64,000 bases of DNA from Pseudaminobacter sp047739745 (GTDB lineage Bacteria; Pseudomonadota; Alphaproteobacteria; Rhizobiales; Rhizobiaceae). Shown one piece after another: positions 37,736 through 46,593 of this stretch; position 1 is the stretch's first letter; each line of letters starts with the position of its first letter. The notes below the pieces were generated by a model. That model was not told where the DNA came from and did not search any database. It saw nothing but the letters and a program-made list of their open reading frames with translations. The translations under genes were made by a program, and so were the position numbers. Location: the NCBI RefSeq assembly GCF_047739745.1, contig NZ_JBLLVA010000024.1, positions 9,238 to 73,237 on the forward strand, in the 5' to 3' direction.

Positions 37736-39383
37736 CCCTGCGGCCAAACCCGACAAGCTGCTTGAAATCCGCAACCTGCGTATCGAGGCCAGGGTCTACC
37801 CGCCGGGCGAGGCTCCGAAGGACGTCACGCTTGTGCATGAAGTGTCGCTGTCGCTGGAGAGGGGCAAGGTGCTCGGTCTGATCGGCGAGTCGGGCGCCGG
37901 CAAGTCCACCATAGGCCTTTCGGCACTCGGCTACGGCCGTGGCGGCGTACGCATCACCGGCGGCGAGGTCATCCTCAACGGACGCGACATTTTGAAGGGC
38001 GATGCGCGCAGCATCCGACATCTGCGCGGTCGCGAAGTTTGCTATGTCGCGCAATCGGCGGCGGCCGCCTTCAATCCGGCGCACCGGCTGATGGACCAGG
38101 TTGTGGAGGCGACGCTTCTGCATGGCGTGGCGACCAGGGCCGAGGCAGAAAAGCGCGCCGTCGCGTTGTTTCGCAAGCTCAGCCTTCCCGATCCCGAAAA
38201 CATCGGCCAGCGCTTCCCTCACCAGGTTTCCGGCGGGCAACTTCAACGCGTCATGACCGCCATGGCGCTCTGTTCGGAACCCGACCTCATCGTCTTCGAC
38301 GAGCCGACCACGGCGCTCGACGTGACCACGCAGATCGATGTTCTTGCGGCAATCAAGGAAGCGATCCGCGACACCGGGGTGGCGGCACTTTACATCACCC
38401 ACGACCTGGCGGTGGTGGCGCAGGTTTCCGACGAGATTGCCGTGCTGCGGCATGGCCGGCTGGTTGAGCGGGGCAGCACGCGCCAGATCATCAAGGAGCC
38501 GCGCGAGGACTATACGAAGCAGTTGGTGTCGGTTCACCACATCGAACACCCCGAACAGGCGCCGGCCGCGACCCCCGCACTTTCGGTGAAGAACGTAACC
38601 GCCGGATATGGCGGCGGCCACATCAAGGTGCTGAAGAATGTCTCGGTCGACATCTTCCCCGGCCAGACGCTGGCGGTGGTCGGCGAATCGGGTTCCGGCA
38701 AATCGACGCTGGCGCGCGCCATCACCGGCCTCCTGCCGCCGCTGGAAGGCAGCATCGGCTTTGCCGGGCGAACACTCAGCAACAGCCTCGCCGACCGCAC
38801 CAAGGACGATCTGCGCCAGTTGCAGATGATCTACCAGATGGCCGACGTCGCGATGAATCCGCGCCAGACGGTAGGCACCATCATCGGCCGACCGCTCGAA
38901 TTCTATTTCGGACTGCGCGGCCGCCAGCGCGACGCAAGGGTGGCCGAACTGCTCGACAAGATCGAGATGGGCAAGGGCTTCGCCAACCGTTATCCGGCCG
39001 AATTGTCAGGCGGGCAGAAGCAGCGCGTCTGCATCGCCCGTGCGCTGGCGGCCAATCCCAAGCTCATCATCTGCGACGAGGTAACCAGCGCCCTTGATCC
39101 ACTGGTGGCGAACGGCATCCTCAAGCTCCTGCTGGATTTGCAGAAGGATGAGGAGGTCGCCTACCTCTTCATCACCCACGATCTGGCCACGGTGAAGTCC
39201 ATCGCCGATTCAATCGCGGTCATGTATCGCGGCGAGGTGGTGCGTTACGGGGCCAAGAGCGATGTTCTCAAGCCGCCTTTCGACGCCTATACGGAACTGC
39301 TCCTGTCCTCGGTACCGGAGATGGAAATCGGCTGGCTCGAGAAGGCGATCAACAGCCGCCAAATGGAAAGCGCGGGGAACTAG
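37728..39383 (+). CDS. Fused dual ATP-binding subunit of the family-5 ABC importer (DppD-DppF type)
   Basis: A 551-residue cytoplasmic protein with two complete nucleotide-binding domains. Walker A motifs are GESGAGKST near residue 54 and GESGSGKST near residue 328. Signature motifs are VSGGQLQRV and LSGGQKQRV; Walker B sequences LIVFDEPTTALD and LIICDEVTSALD are intact. Most rhizobial family-5 systems use either two separate or one fused ATPase; this is the fused form. The last base of the stop codon is also the first base of a palindromic repeat. Confidence 0.94.
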   Translation: MADPAAKPDKLLEIRNLRIEARVYPPGEAPKDVTLVHEVSLSLERGKVLGLIGESGAGKSTIGLSALGYGRGGVRITGGEVILNGRDILKGDARSIRHLRGREVCYVAQSAAAAFNPAHRLMDQVVEATLLHGVATRAEAEKRAVALFRKLSLPDPENIGQRFPHQVSGGQLQRVMTAMALCSEPDLIVFDEPTTALDVTTQIDVLAAIKEAIRDTGVAALYITHDLAVVAQVSDEIAVLRHGRLVERGSTRQIIKEPREDYTKQLVSVHHIEHPEQAPAATPALSVKNVTAGYGGGHIKVLKNVSVDIFPGQTLAVVGESGSGKSTLARAITGLLPPLEGSIGFAGRTLSNSLADRTKDDLRQLQMIYQMADVAMNPRQTVGTIIGRPLEFYFGLRGRQRDARVAELLDKIEMGKGFANRYPAELSGGQKQRVCIARALAANPKLIICDEVTSALDPLVANGILKLLLDLQKDEEVAYLFITHDLATVKSIADSIAVMYRGEVVRYGAKSDVLKPPFDAYTELLLSSVPEMEIGWLEKAINSRQMESAGN

Positions 39384-39481
39384 AGCATCGGGCCGAAAAG
39401 TGGAATCCGGTTTTCGGAGAAATTCGATGCTCCAACAAAGAGATAGATCGGCAATATGCGTCCGTCAGGACGCACGTTGAT
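39383..39481. repeat. Composite rhizobial palindromic repeat
   Basis: A nested hairpin has arms GAGCATC (39383-39389) and GATGCTC (39426-39432), with CCGAAAA (39393-39399) and TTTTCGG (39411-39417) inside. It is followed by a second perfect hairpin GCGTCC-GTCA-GGACGC (39458-39473). The same two parts, shortened, recur at 25854-25893. It separates convergent operons and probably ends both transcripts. Confidence 0.7.
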
Positions 39482-39494
39482 CAAGAGCCCTCGC

Positions 39495-40277
39495 CTATCT
39501 ACCCTTCCAGACCGGATCGCGCTTTTCGGCGAAGGCGCGAAAGCCTTCCATATTGTCATCTGATGCGTAAAGCTCGTCGACGGTGCGGAATTTGCGCTTG
39601 GTGATCCAGTTCATCGCGTCCTGGAATTCCATGGCTTCGGCCTTGCGCGCGACCTCCTTGATCGCCGCGAAAACCAGCGGCGGGCCGCCGGCCAGCAGCC
39701 GGGCGATTTCCCACACCCGCGTTTCCAGCTTGTCGGCCGGCAGCACCTCGTTGACCAGACCCCACCGATGCGCCTCGGAGGCGCCCATCCAGCGGCCGGT
39801 GAGCAACAGGTCCATGGCGACGTGATAGGGGATGCGCTTCGGCAGCTTGATTGTCGCGGCGTCAGCCAGCGTGCCGGCCTTGATTTCCGGCAGCGCGAAG
39901 GAGGAATGCTCCGACGCGTAGATGAGATCGCAGGACAGAGCCAGTTCGAAGCCGCCGCCGACCGCCATGCCGTTGACGCAGGCGATCACCGGCTTGTTCA
40001 TATCGCGCAGTTCCTGCAAGCCACCGAAACCGCCCACGCCGTAGTCGCCATCGACCGCGTCGCCGGAAGCCGCCGCCTTGAGGTCCCAGCCGGCTGAAAA
40101 GAATTTCTCCCCCGCCGTGCTGACGATAGCGACGCGCAACCCGGCATCGTCGCGAAATGCCTGAAATGTCTCGCCAAGCAATCGCGAGGTTTTGAGGTCG
40201 ATCGCATTGGCCTTCGGCCTGTCGAGCGTCACTTCGAGAATGGCGCCCTCGCGGCGGGTGCGGACCACGTCAGGCAT
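39495..40277 (-). CDS. Carnitinyl-CoA dehydratase-like enoyl-CoA hydratase (CaiD-like)
   Basis: A 260-residue crotonase. It looks strongly like E. coli CaiD from memory: LDRPKANAIDLKTS near residue 18, EKFFSAGWDLKAAA near 57, GGGFELALSCD near 107 with the catalytic Glu, the second Glu in FALPEIKAG near 130, and the very end FAEKRDPVWKGR. It would hydrate crotonobetainyl-CoA to carnitinyl-CoA. Its start overlaps the CoA ligase stop by 8 nt; last gene of the five-gene minus-strand operon. Confidence 0.88.
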   Translation of the reverse strand: MPDVVRTRREGAILEVTLDRPKANAIDLKTSRLLGETFQAFRDDAGLRVAIVSTAGEKFFSAGWDLKAAASGDAVDGDYGVGGFGGLQELRDMNKPVIACVNGMAVGGGFELALSCDLIYASEHSSFALPEIKAGTLADAATIKLPKRIPYHVAMDLLLTGRWMGASEAHRWGLVNEVLPADKLETRVWEIARLLAGGPPLVFAAIKEVARKAEAMEFQDAMNWITKRKFRTVDELYASDDNMEGFRAFAEKRDPVWKGR

Positions 40278-42342
40278 TGTCTATCTCCCTTGGAACCAGC
40301 AGCGCATCGGCGATCCACGCGCCCTTCCCGTCGCCGCAGACGATCAGCGGATTGATGTCGAGCTCTTCGATTGCATCCGAATGCTCGGCGACGAAACTTG
40401 AAATAGCAAGGATCGCATCGACGGCCGCGCCAACGTCGCCCTTGGCACGCCCACGATAGCCGTCGAGCAGAGGAAAGAGGCGCAGACCGCGCAGAGCCGC
40501 CTCGATCTCGTCACGTGAGGCAGGCAACAGAACGGTTGCGCTGTCCTTGAGCAGTTCGACCAGCACTCCGCCCGACCCGACCGTCATCACCGGTCCGAAA
40601 AGCGGGTCGCGGGTGACGCCGACGATCAGTTCCGCGACACCACCCTGCACCATGCGCTCTACATAGAGCCCAGACCCGAGGGGAAGCAGCGCTTCGGCCG
40701 CATCCCGAACCTCGTCAGCGGATTTGAGATTGAGCCGAACCGCGCCGGCCTCACTCTTGTGCTCCACGCCCAGCGCCTTGAGCGCCACCGGGAAACCAAG
40801 CCGTTCGGCCGCGTCCGCAGCCTCGCTGACGCTTTGCGCGCGCATTCCATCTGGAACGGCCAAACCCGCCTCGCGCAGCAGTGCCTTGGCAGACGCTTCG
40901 TCGCAGGAGATATTCAGGGCGAACCGCCGCCTCTCGTATTCAATCGGCTCCACCGCTCGCCGGCTCCAGGCTTCGCCGATGAATGCCGCGGCTTCAGCGG
41001 CGTCCATGGCCTCAACGATACCGTGGAGCGGCACGATCCCGCGCCGGAAAAGCTCGGCGGCGTGCTCCTCCGGCAGGTTTTCGGGCATCGACGCCACGAT
41101 CGCGCCTGTCGCCTTGCTGGTCTTCAAGGCCGTTTCGAACGCATGAACCGTCGGCCACCAATCGGCATCCGAGCAGCGGTCGTTGCGTGGAAAATCCAGC
41201 ACCAGCATGTTGAGGTCGAACACGCCTGACACCATTGCGGTGAAGGTCGCGGTCATCGCCTTCTCGTTGTTCCAGATGAAGGTGTGATAGTCGAGCGGAT
41301 TGGCGACCGCCACCAGCGGACCCAAGGTCGATTTCACATGCGCGCTGTGCGCTTCGGTCAGCGCCGGAAAGCCGATCCTGCGCCCCTCGGCGCTGTCGGC
41401 CATCACCGACGCCTCGCCGCCGGAACAGCTCATCGACGACAGCCTCCGACCCCCCAGCGGGCCCGCCGCATGGAGCAGTTTCAGCGCTTCGAAAAACGAC
41501 GGGATCGAGCCGACGCGGGCGATGCCCAACCGCTTGAGGAACGCATCGGAGCCGGCATCCGAACCGGCAAGTGAGGCGGTATGCGAAATCGTGGCCTGGC
41601 GCGCCTGCTCGGAACGGCCGACCTTCATCGCGACGACCGGCTTTTTCAGCTCGCGGGCGCGCATTGCCAATCGCTCGAAGCCGGAAACGGAATCGAAACC
41701 TTCAATATGCAGGCCGAGCGCAGAGACACGTTCATCCTCGATCAGGCCGAGCGCCATTTCCGAGAGGCCCGTCTGCGCCTGGTTGCCGGCCGTCATCAGA
41801 TAGCTGATCGGCAGGCCGCGCTTCTGCATGGTGAGGTTGCAGGCGATATTGGAGGACTGCGTGATGATCGCCACGCCACGCTCGCCCGGAGCGAGCCGCC
41901 GGCCGCCATGCTGGTCGGGCCATAGCAGCGCTCCATCGGCATAATTGATCAAGCCGTAGCAATTCGGACCGATGATCGGCATGGCACCGGCCGCAGCGAT
42001 CAGTTCGGCTTGCAGCCGCTCGCCATGGGCATCGTCCTTGCCCGCCTCCCGAAAGCCCGCGGCAAAGCAGATCGCGCCACCCGCACCGCGCTCGGCAAGT
42101 TCACCGACCATATCCAGCGTCAAATGGCGATTGACGCCGATGAAGGCCGCATCCGGCGCATCCGGCAGTTCCGCCACCGAACGATAGGCCCTGACGCCCG
42201 CAACATCGCGCTTGATTGGATGCACCGGCCAGATGCGGCCGGAATATCCCATTTTCAGGCATTGTTCGACGACGGCGGCGGCCTGTATTCCGCCGACTAC
42301 GGCAATCGATCTCGGCCGCAGCAGACGTTCAAGGCGCTGCAA
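40270..42342 (-). CDS. ADP-forming acyl-CoA synthetase (acetate-CoA ligase family)
   Basis: A 690-residue NDP-forming acyl-CoA synthetase with alpha and beta parts fused. The N-terminal CoA-binding domain starts PRSIAVVGG and contains IIGPNCYGLINY; the phosphohistidine is in ISHTASLAGSDAG near residue 259; the C-terminal ATP-grasp domain begins near residue 480 (LLREAGLAVPDG, GFPVALKALGVEHKSEAGAVRLNL) and ends in EELDINPLIVCGDG. The start is TTG at 42342 after GGATGAGAG. In this operon it should activate crotonobetaine, gamma-butyrobetaine or carnitine, replacing the AMP-forming CaiC ligase; this is inference from position. Confidence 0.88.
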   Translation of the reverse strand: MQRLERLLRPRSIAVVGGIQAAAVVEQCLKMGYSGRIWPVHPIKRDVAGVRAYRSVAELPDAPDAAFIGVNRHLTLDMVGELAERGAGGAICFAAGFREAGKDDAHGERLQAELIAAAGAMPIIGPNCYGLINYADGALLWPDQHGGRRLAPGERGVAIITQSSNIACNLTMQKRGLPISYLMTAGNQAQTGLSEMALGLIEDERVSALGLHIEGFDSVSGFERLAMRARELKKPVVAMKVGRSEQARQATISHTASLAGSDAGSDAFLKRLGIARVGSIPSFFEALKLLHAAGPLGGRRLSSMSCSGGEASVMADSAEGRRIGFPALTEAHSAHVKSTLGPLVAVANPLDYHTFIWNNEKAMTATFTAMVSGVFDLNMLVLDFPRNDRCSDADWWPTVHAFETALKTSKATGAIVASMPENLPEEHAAELFRRGIVPLHGIVEAMDAAEAAAFIGEAWSRRAVEPIEYERRRFALNISCDEASAKALLREAGLAVPDGMRAQSVSEAADAAERLGFPVALKALGVEHKSEAGAVRLNLKSADEVRDAAEALLPLGSGLYVERMVQGGVAELIVGVTRDPLFGPVMTVGSGGVLVELLKDSATVLLPASRDEIEAALRGLRLFPLLDGYRGRAKGDVGAAVDAILAISSFVAEHSDAIEELDINPLIVCGDGKGAWIADALLVPREIDNA

Positions 42343-42345
42343 CTC

Positions 42346-43521
42346 TCATCCCCCCACGGCTCGGAGCAACGCGCGCGAAATGATATGGCGCTGGATTTCC
42401 GATGTGCCTTCCCAGATGCGCTCGACCCGCGCATCGCGCCAGATGCGCTCCAGCGGCAGGTCGTCCATAAGCCCCATGCCGCCATGGATCTGGATCGCCT
42501 CGTCAGCGACGAAGGCAAGCATCTCGGTCGCCTTCAATTTGGCCATGGCCATGTCCTGATCGGTGACGGTGCCCCGGTCATATTTCCAGCCGGCCTCGAA
42601 CACCATCAACTCGGCTGCCTTCAGTTCCATCGCCATGTCGGCAAGTTTGAATGAAACGCCCTGGAACTTGCCGATCTTCTGGCCGAATTGCTCGCGTTGC
42701 GCGGCATAGTCGATGGCGTGACCAAGCGCCCGTTCCGCCCGGCCGAGGCAGGTGGCCGCGACCTGAAGCCGGGTCGCGCCAAGCCAGGAATTGGCGACTT
42801 CAAACCCCTTATGGATCTCGCCCAATACCTGACTGGCCGGCAAGCGGCAGTCATCGAATTCCAGCACCGAGTTGGTGTAGCCGCGATGCGAAACGTTGCG
42901 ATAGCCCTCGCGCACCGCAAAGCCCTTTGTGCCCTTATCGACGAAAAAGGCGGTGATCTTCTTTCGCCTGCCGCGCCCAGGGGTGTTGGAAGCGTCCTCC
43001 TCCCCGGAGGCCATGAACACGATGGCGAAATCGGCGATATCGGCATGGCTGATGAAATGCTTGGTACCGTTCAGCACCCAGTCGTCGCCATCCTGCACGG
43101 CGGTGGCCTTCATGCCGCGCAGGTCCGACCCCGCGCCGGGCTCGGTCATGGCGAGACAGTCGGATTTTTCGCCCCGAATGCACGGGAACAGATATTTCTC
43201 GCGTTGCTCGGGCGTGCCGGCGAGCAGAATGTTGGACGGACGCGCAACACAGGTCCAGTGCAGCGCATAATTGGCGCGTCCGAGCTCCCTTTCGTAGAGG
43301 AGCCAGGACACCGTATCGAGTCCGGCGCCGCCGACATCCGCCGGCATATTGGCGGCATAGAGCCCGGCCGCTATCGCCTTGGCCTTCAGTTCGGCGATCA
43401 ATTCGGGATGCAGATGCCCGGTTCGCTCGACTTCTGCCTCGTGCGGGTAAAGCTCGTCCTCGACGAAAGCACGTGTCGTATCGACGATCAGCCGCTGTTC
43501 TTCCGAAAGGCCGAAATCCAT
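42346..43521 (-). CDS. Acyl-CoA dehydrogenase, probable gamma-butyrobetainyl-CoA / crotonobetainyl-CoA enzyme (CaiA-like)
   Basis: A 391-residue FAD enzyme. MDFGLSEEQRLIVDTTRAFVEDELYP, the flavin segment CLAMTEPGAGSDLRGMKATA, and the C-terminal WEGTSEIQRHIISRALL are all typical. Given the operon it should interconvert gamma-butyrobetainyl-CoA and crotonobetainyl-CoA, feeding the CaiD-like hydratase. A general acyl-CoA dehydrogenase is the fallback. It is 5 bp from the lcdH stop and 3 bp from the ligase start. Confidence 0.88.
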   Translation of the reverse strand: MDFGLSEEQRLIVDTTRAFVEDELYPHEAEVERTGHLHPELIAELKAKAIAAGLYAANMPADVGGAGLDTVSWLLYERELGRANYALHWTCVARPSNILLAGTPEQREKYLFPCIRGEKSDCLAMTEPGAGSDLRGMKATAVQDGDDWVLNGTKHFISHADIADFAIVFMASGEEDASNTPGRGRRKKITAFFVDKGTKGFAVREGYRNVSHRGYTNSVLEFDDCRLPASQVLGEIHKGFEVANSWLGATRLQVAATCLGRAERALGHAIDYAAQREQFGQKIGKFQGVSFKLADMAMELKAAELMVFEAGWKYDRGTVTDQDMAMAKLKATEMLAFVADEAIQIHGGMGLMDDLPLERIWRDARVERIWEGTSEIQRHIISRALLRAVGG

Positions 43522-43526
43522 CGCCG

Positions 43527-44621
43527 TCAGCCTTTCTTTTTGGCCTTGGGCTTTGTGGTCTTCACCTTCACCGGCTTGGTGGCCTTTGCCTTCTCGGCCG
43601 AATTGGAAGCCTTGGGCCTCGCCGCAAGCTTTGCCAGCCGCCTGGTGTAGTCGTTGTGCAGCGCGCCGGCGCCCCAGCCCTTGCCCTTGTTCTGCCGGGA
43701 CAACGCCTCCATGATCGCCACCAGATTGTCGTCACGAACGCGCTCGAGCTCACGGATCGACAGCCCATTCGCCTGTTCGTCGGATTGCTCGGCGATCTTG
43801 TCGACCAGTTCGTCGGTAAGCTCGGGCACATCCATCAGCTTGGTCCACGGCCATTTCAGGCATGGCCCGAACTGCGCCATGAAATGGCGCATGCCCGCCT
43901 CGCCACCGGCGACGCGGTAGACCTGGAACAGGCCCATCTGCGCCCAACGTATGCCGAAGGAATACCGCATTATATCGTCGAGCTCCTCGACGGTGACGAT
44001 ATCGTCCTTGATCAGCCAGAGCGCCTCGCGCCAGGCGGCCTCAAGCAGGCGATCTCCGACAAATGCCTCGATTTCCTTACGGATGACGACCGGCTTCATG
44101 CCGATCGAAGCGTAGATTTCCTTGGCAACCTCGATTGCCTCGGGGAATGTCTGCTTGCCGCCGACGATCTCGACCAACGGCAGGAGGTAGACTGGATTGA
44201 ACGGGTGGCCGACCACCAGCCGCTCGGGGTGCTTCTTCATCGCCTCCTGCATGTCGGAGGGCAGGATGCCCGATGTCGACGAACCGATAATGGCATTGGC
44301 CGGCGCATGCGCGTCGATCTCGGCCAGCACCTTGTGCTTGAGTTCCAGCCGCTCCGGAACGCTTTCCTGGACGAAATCGGCGTCCGCGACTGCCTCGGCG
44401 ATTGTCTTGGCGAAAGTCAGCTTGCCTTGCCTGGGCAGGCCGCCGGGAACCATCTGCTTATAGGCGCGCCGCGCGCCCTTCATCACCTCATCGACCTTGC
44501 GGCCCGCTTCAGGGTCGGGATCGAAGATCGACACGTCGATGCCGTTCAGAAGCAGACGCGCGACCCAGCCGGCACCGATGACGCCGCCGCCGATCGCGGC
44601 GGCCTTGCTGACGATGCCCAT
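43527..44621 (-). CDS. lcdH: L-carnitine dehydrogenase with Lys/Ala-rich C-terminal tail
   Basis: A 364-residue NAD enzyme oxidising L-carnitine to 3-dehydrocarnitine. The Rossmann motif is AAAIGGGVIGAGWVARLLLNG near residue 7-27; the 3-hydroxyacyl-CoA dehydrogenase-like core follows (ESVPERLELKHKVLAEID, IIGSSTSGILPSDMQ, GHPFNPVYLLPLVEIVGG), with VELAEE-type active-site segment replaced by LEAAWREALWLI. I place the start at ATG 44621, 2 nt after the BKACE stop. The last 29 residues are an unusual basic run rich in Lys, Ala, Pro and Thr (such as TKPKAKKKG); the family usually ends near residue 320-335. Confidence 0.92.
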   Translation of the reverse strand: MGIVSKAAAIGGGVIGAGWVARLLLNGIDVSIFDPDPEAGRKVDEVMKGARRAYKQMVPGGLPRQGKLTFAKTIAEAVADADFVQESVPERLELKHKVLAEIDAHAPANAIIGSSTSGILPSDMQEAMKKHPERLVVGHPFNPVYLLPLVEIVGGKQTFPEAIEVAKEIYASIGMKPVVIRKEIEAFVGDRLLEAAWREALWLIKDDIVTVEELDDIMRYSFGIRWAQMGLFQVYRVAGGEAGMRHFMAQFGPCLKWPWTKLMDVPELTDELVDKIAEQSDEQANGLSIRELERVRDDNLVAIMEALSRQNKGKGWGAGALHNDYTRRLAKLAARPKASNSAEKAKATKPVKVKTTKPKAKKKG

Positions 44622-44623
44622 GG

Positions 44624-45529
44624 CTACCACCGCTTCTTGAGCTTGAGCTTTTCGCGCACTTCGGCCGCGCCGATGATGCGCGAGCCCATGCCCTCGGCGA
44701 TCTTCACCGCGCGTTCGACCAGTTGGCCGTTGCTGGCGAGAACGCCCTTGCCGAGCCAGAGATTGTCTTCCAGGCCGACGCGGATATTGCCACCGGCGGC
44801 AAGCGCCACCGCCGCATAGGGAAGCTGGTTGCGGCCGATGGAAAAGGCGGAAAACACCCAGTCTTGAGGCAGGTTCGCCGTCAGCGCCAGCAGCGTGGCA
44901 AGATCGTCCGGCGCGCCCCATGGAATGCCCATGCACAATTGCACCATCACCGGATCATCGAGCAGGCCCTGGCCGGCGAGCCATTTGGCAAGCAGCAGAT
45001 GGCCGGTATCGAAAATCTCGACTTCGGGCTTCACGCCGAGCGCCTGGATCTGGCGCGCCATCTCCTTCAGCATCGGCGGGGTGTTGGTCATTACATAGTC
45101 CTGCTCGCCGAAATTCATCGTGCCGCAGTCCAGCGTGCAGATTTCCGGCAGCAGCTTCGCCACATGCGCCAGCCGCTCGGTCGCGCCCACCATGTCGGTG
45201 CCGGCGGCCGACGGCGGCAGCGGCTGCTCGACCGAACCAAGCGTAAGGTCGCCGCCCATGCCGGCGGTGAAGTTGATGACCACATCGACGCCAGACTGCT
45301 TGATGAGATTCATGACCTCCTCGTAAAGTGCCACATCGCGTGCACCCTTGCCCGTTTCGGGATTGCGGACATGGATGTGGGCGATGGCAGCGCCCGCATT
45401 GGCGGCCTCGATCGCCGCATCGGCGATCTGGCGTGGCGTCACCGGCACCTTGTCGGAACGGCCCACCGTGTCGCCTGAACCGGTGACGGCGCAGGTGATG
45501 AAAACATCGCGGTTTGGATTAAGGGCCAT
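44624..45529 (-). CDS. 3-Dehydrocarnitine cleavage enzyme (BKACE family, CdhC-like)
   Basis: A 301-residue zinc-dependent beta-keto acid cleavage enzyme. HIHVRN near residue 50 supplies metal ligands, GTMNFGEQDYVMTNTP and EIFDTGHLLLAKWL continue the TIM barrel, and ASNGQLVERAVKIAEGMG ends it. In carnitine operons this enzyme joins 3-dehydrocarnitine and acetyl-CoA to give betainyl-CoA and acetoacetate. ATG 45529 has GGAGGA six to nine bases before it; ATG 45535 directly abuts it. First gene of the minus-strand operon. Confidence 0.93.
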   Translation of the reverse strand: MALNPNRDVFITCAVTGSGDTVGRSDKVPVTPRQIADAAIEAANAGAAIAHIHVRNPETGKGARDVALYEEVMNLIKQSGVDVVINFTAGMGGDLTLGSVEQPLPPSAAGTDMVGATERLAHVAKLLPEICTLDCGTMNFGEQDYVMTNTPPMLKEMARQIQALGVKPEVEIFDTGHLLLAKWLAGQGLLDDPVMVQLCMGIPWGAPDDLATLLALTANLPQDWVFSAFSIGRNQLPYAAVALAAGGNIRVGLEDNLWLGKGVLASNGQLVERAVKIAEGMGSRIIGAAEVREKLKLKKRW

Positions 45530-45605
45530 CGGCATTCCTCCTCGAATTCGTTCAAAGGATCATGCCCGACTTGCCGAAACCTGATTGGCATTTTACGAAG
45601 ATGAA

Positions 45606-46586
45606 ATGACGAAAAACGAAAAGAGCTCAATCTTTCTTCCGGAGCATACGCCGCTCTCCCTGACCTTGCTGGTCTTCTCCGGCTCGTCGATCATGTGCGT
45701 GGCCTCGGCGATCGACCCTTTGCGGGCCGCTAACCGCATCGCGGGCGAAACCCTGTTCGACTGGAAAATTGTTTCGGTCGACGGCGCGCCGCCGATCACC
45801 ACGTCAGGTTTGCCGATCGCCGTCGGCGGCCGCTTCGACGCGTCCGAGAAAACCGATGTGCTGGCGATCGTCGGCGGCTTCGGCACCAGGGCGCAAGGCA
45901 CCGCCGCGCTCCTTTCCGGCATCCGGCGCGTGGCGCGGTCGGCCCGCGCCATCGGCGGCGTCGAGGCCGGAACCTGGCTCGTCGCCAGGGCCGGATTGCT
46001 GGAAGGCCGCGCGGCCACCACGCATTGGGAGGATATGGAGGATTTTACCACCGCGTTCCCCGAGGTCGACGTGCGGCCGGATCGCTACATCATCGACGGC
46101 CCGGTCTTCACGACAGGCGGCGCGTCGCCGACCTTCGACCTGATGCTGCATCTGGTGCGCTCGCGCCTCGGCATGGCCGTGGCGCTCGATGTCGCAAGCG
46201 TATTCATCTACGACCAGGCGCGCGCCGCCACCGACGCGCAGCCTCTGGTTTCGCTCGGCCGGCTCGACGGCTACGATCCGCGCCTGGCGCAAACGATCCG
46301 GCTCATGGAAGCTCATGTCGACGAACCGCTGACCATCGCCGCCATCGCGCGGCGTGCCGATGTCACGGCGCGCACGCTGGAAAGCATATTCAAGGGGTCG
46401 ATCGGCGAAACACCGGGTGCCTATTATCTGCGGCTGCGGCTCGGCGCAGCAAGGCGGCTGGTGCTCGACACGCGCCTTGCCATGGCCGACATTGCCGCCC
46501 GCACGGGTTTTTCCAGCGCCACCACTTTCTCGCGCGCATTCGCCAAGGCGTTCGGCAGCCCGCCCGCCCGGCTGAGACGCAAGTAG
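45606..46586 (+). CDS. GlxA-family AraC-type activator, probable CdhR (carnitine regulator)
   Basis: A 326-residue regulator with an N-terminal DJ-1/PfpI-like domain (LTLLVFSGSSIMCVASAIDPLRAANR, VLAIVGGFGTRAQG, FTTGGASPTFDLMLHLV) and a C-terminal AraC double helix-turn-helix (EPLTIAAIARRADVTARTLESIFK, MADIAARTGFSSATTFSRAFAKAFG). CdhR and its relatives activate carnitine dehydrogenase operons, and this gene is divergent from one. I place the start at ATG 45606; an in-frame TTG at 45585 is possible. The 76-bp gap to the BKACE start must contain the operator. Confidence 0.92.
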   Translation: MTKNEKSSIFLPEHTPLSLTLLVFSGSSIMCVASAIDPLRAANRIAGETLFDWKIVSVDGAPPITTSGLPIAVGGRFDASEKTDVLAIVGGFGTRAQGTAALLSGIRRVARSARAIGGVEAGTWLVARAGLLEGRAATTHWEDMEDFTTAFPEVDVRPDRYIIDGPVFTTGGASPTFDLMLHLVRSRLGMAVALDVASVFIYDQARAATDAQPLVSLGRLDGYDPRLAQTIRLMEAHVDEPLTIAAIARRADVTARTLESIFKGSIGETPGAYYLRLRLGAARRLVLDTRLAMADIAARTGFSSATTFSRAFAKAFGSPPARLRRK

Positions 46587-46593
46587 CCTCTCT

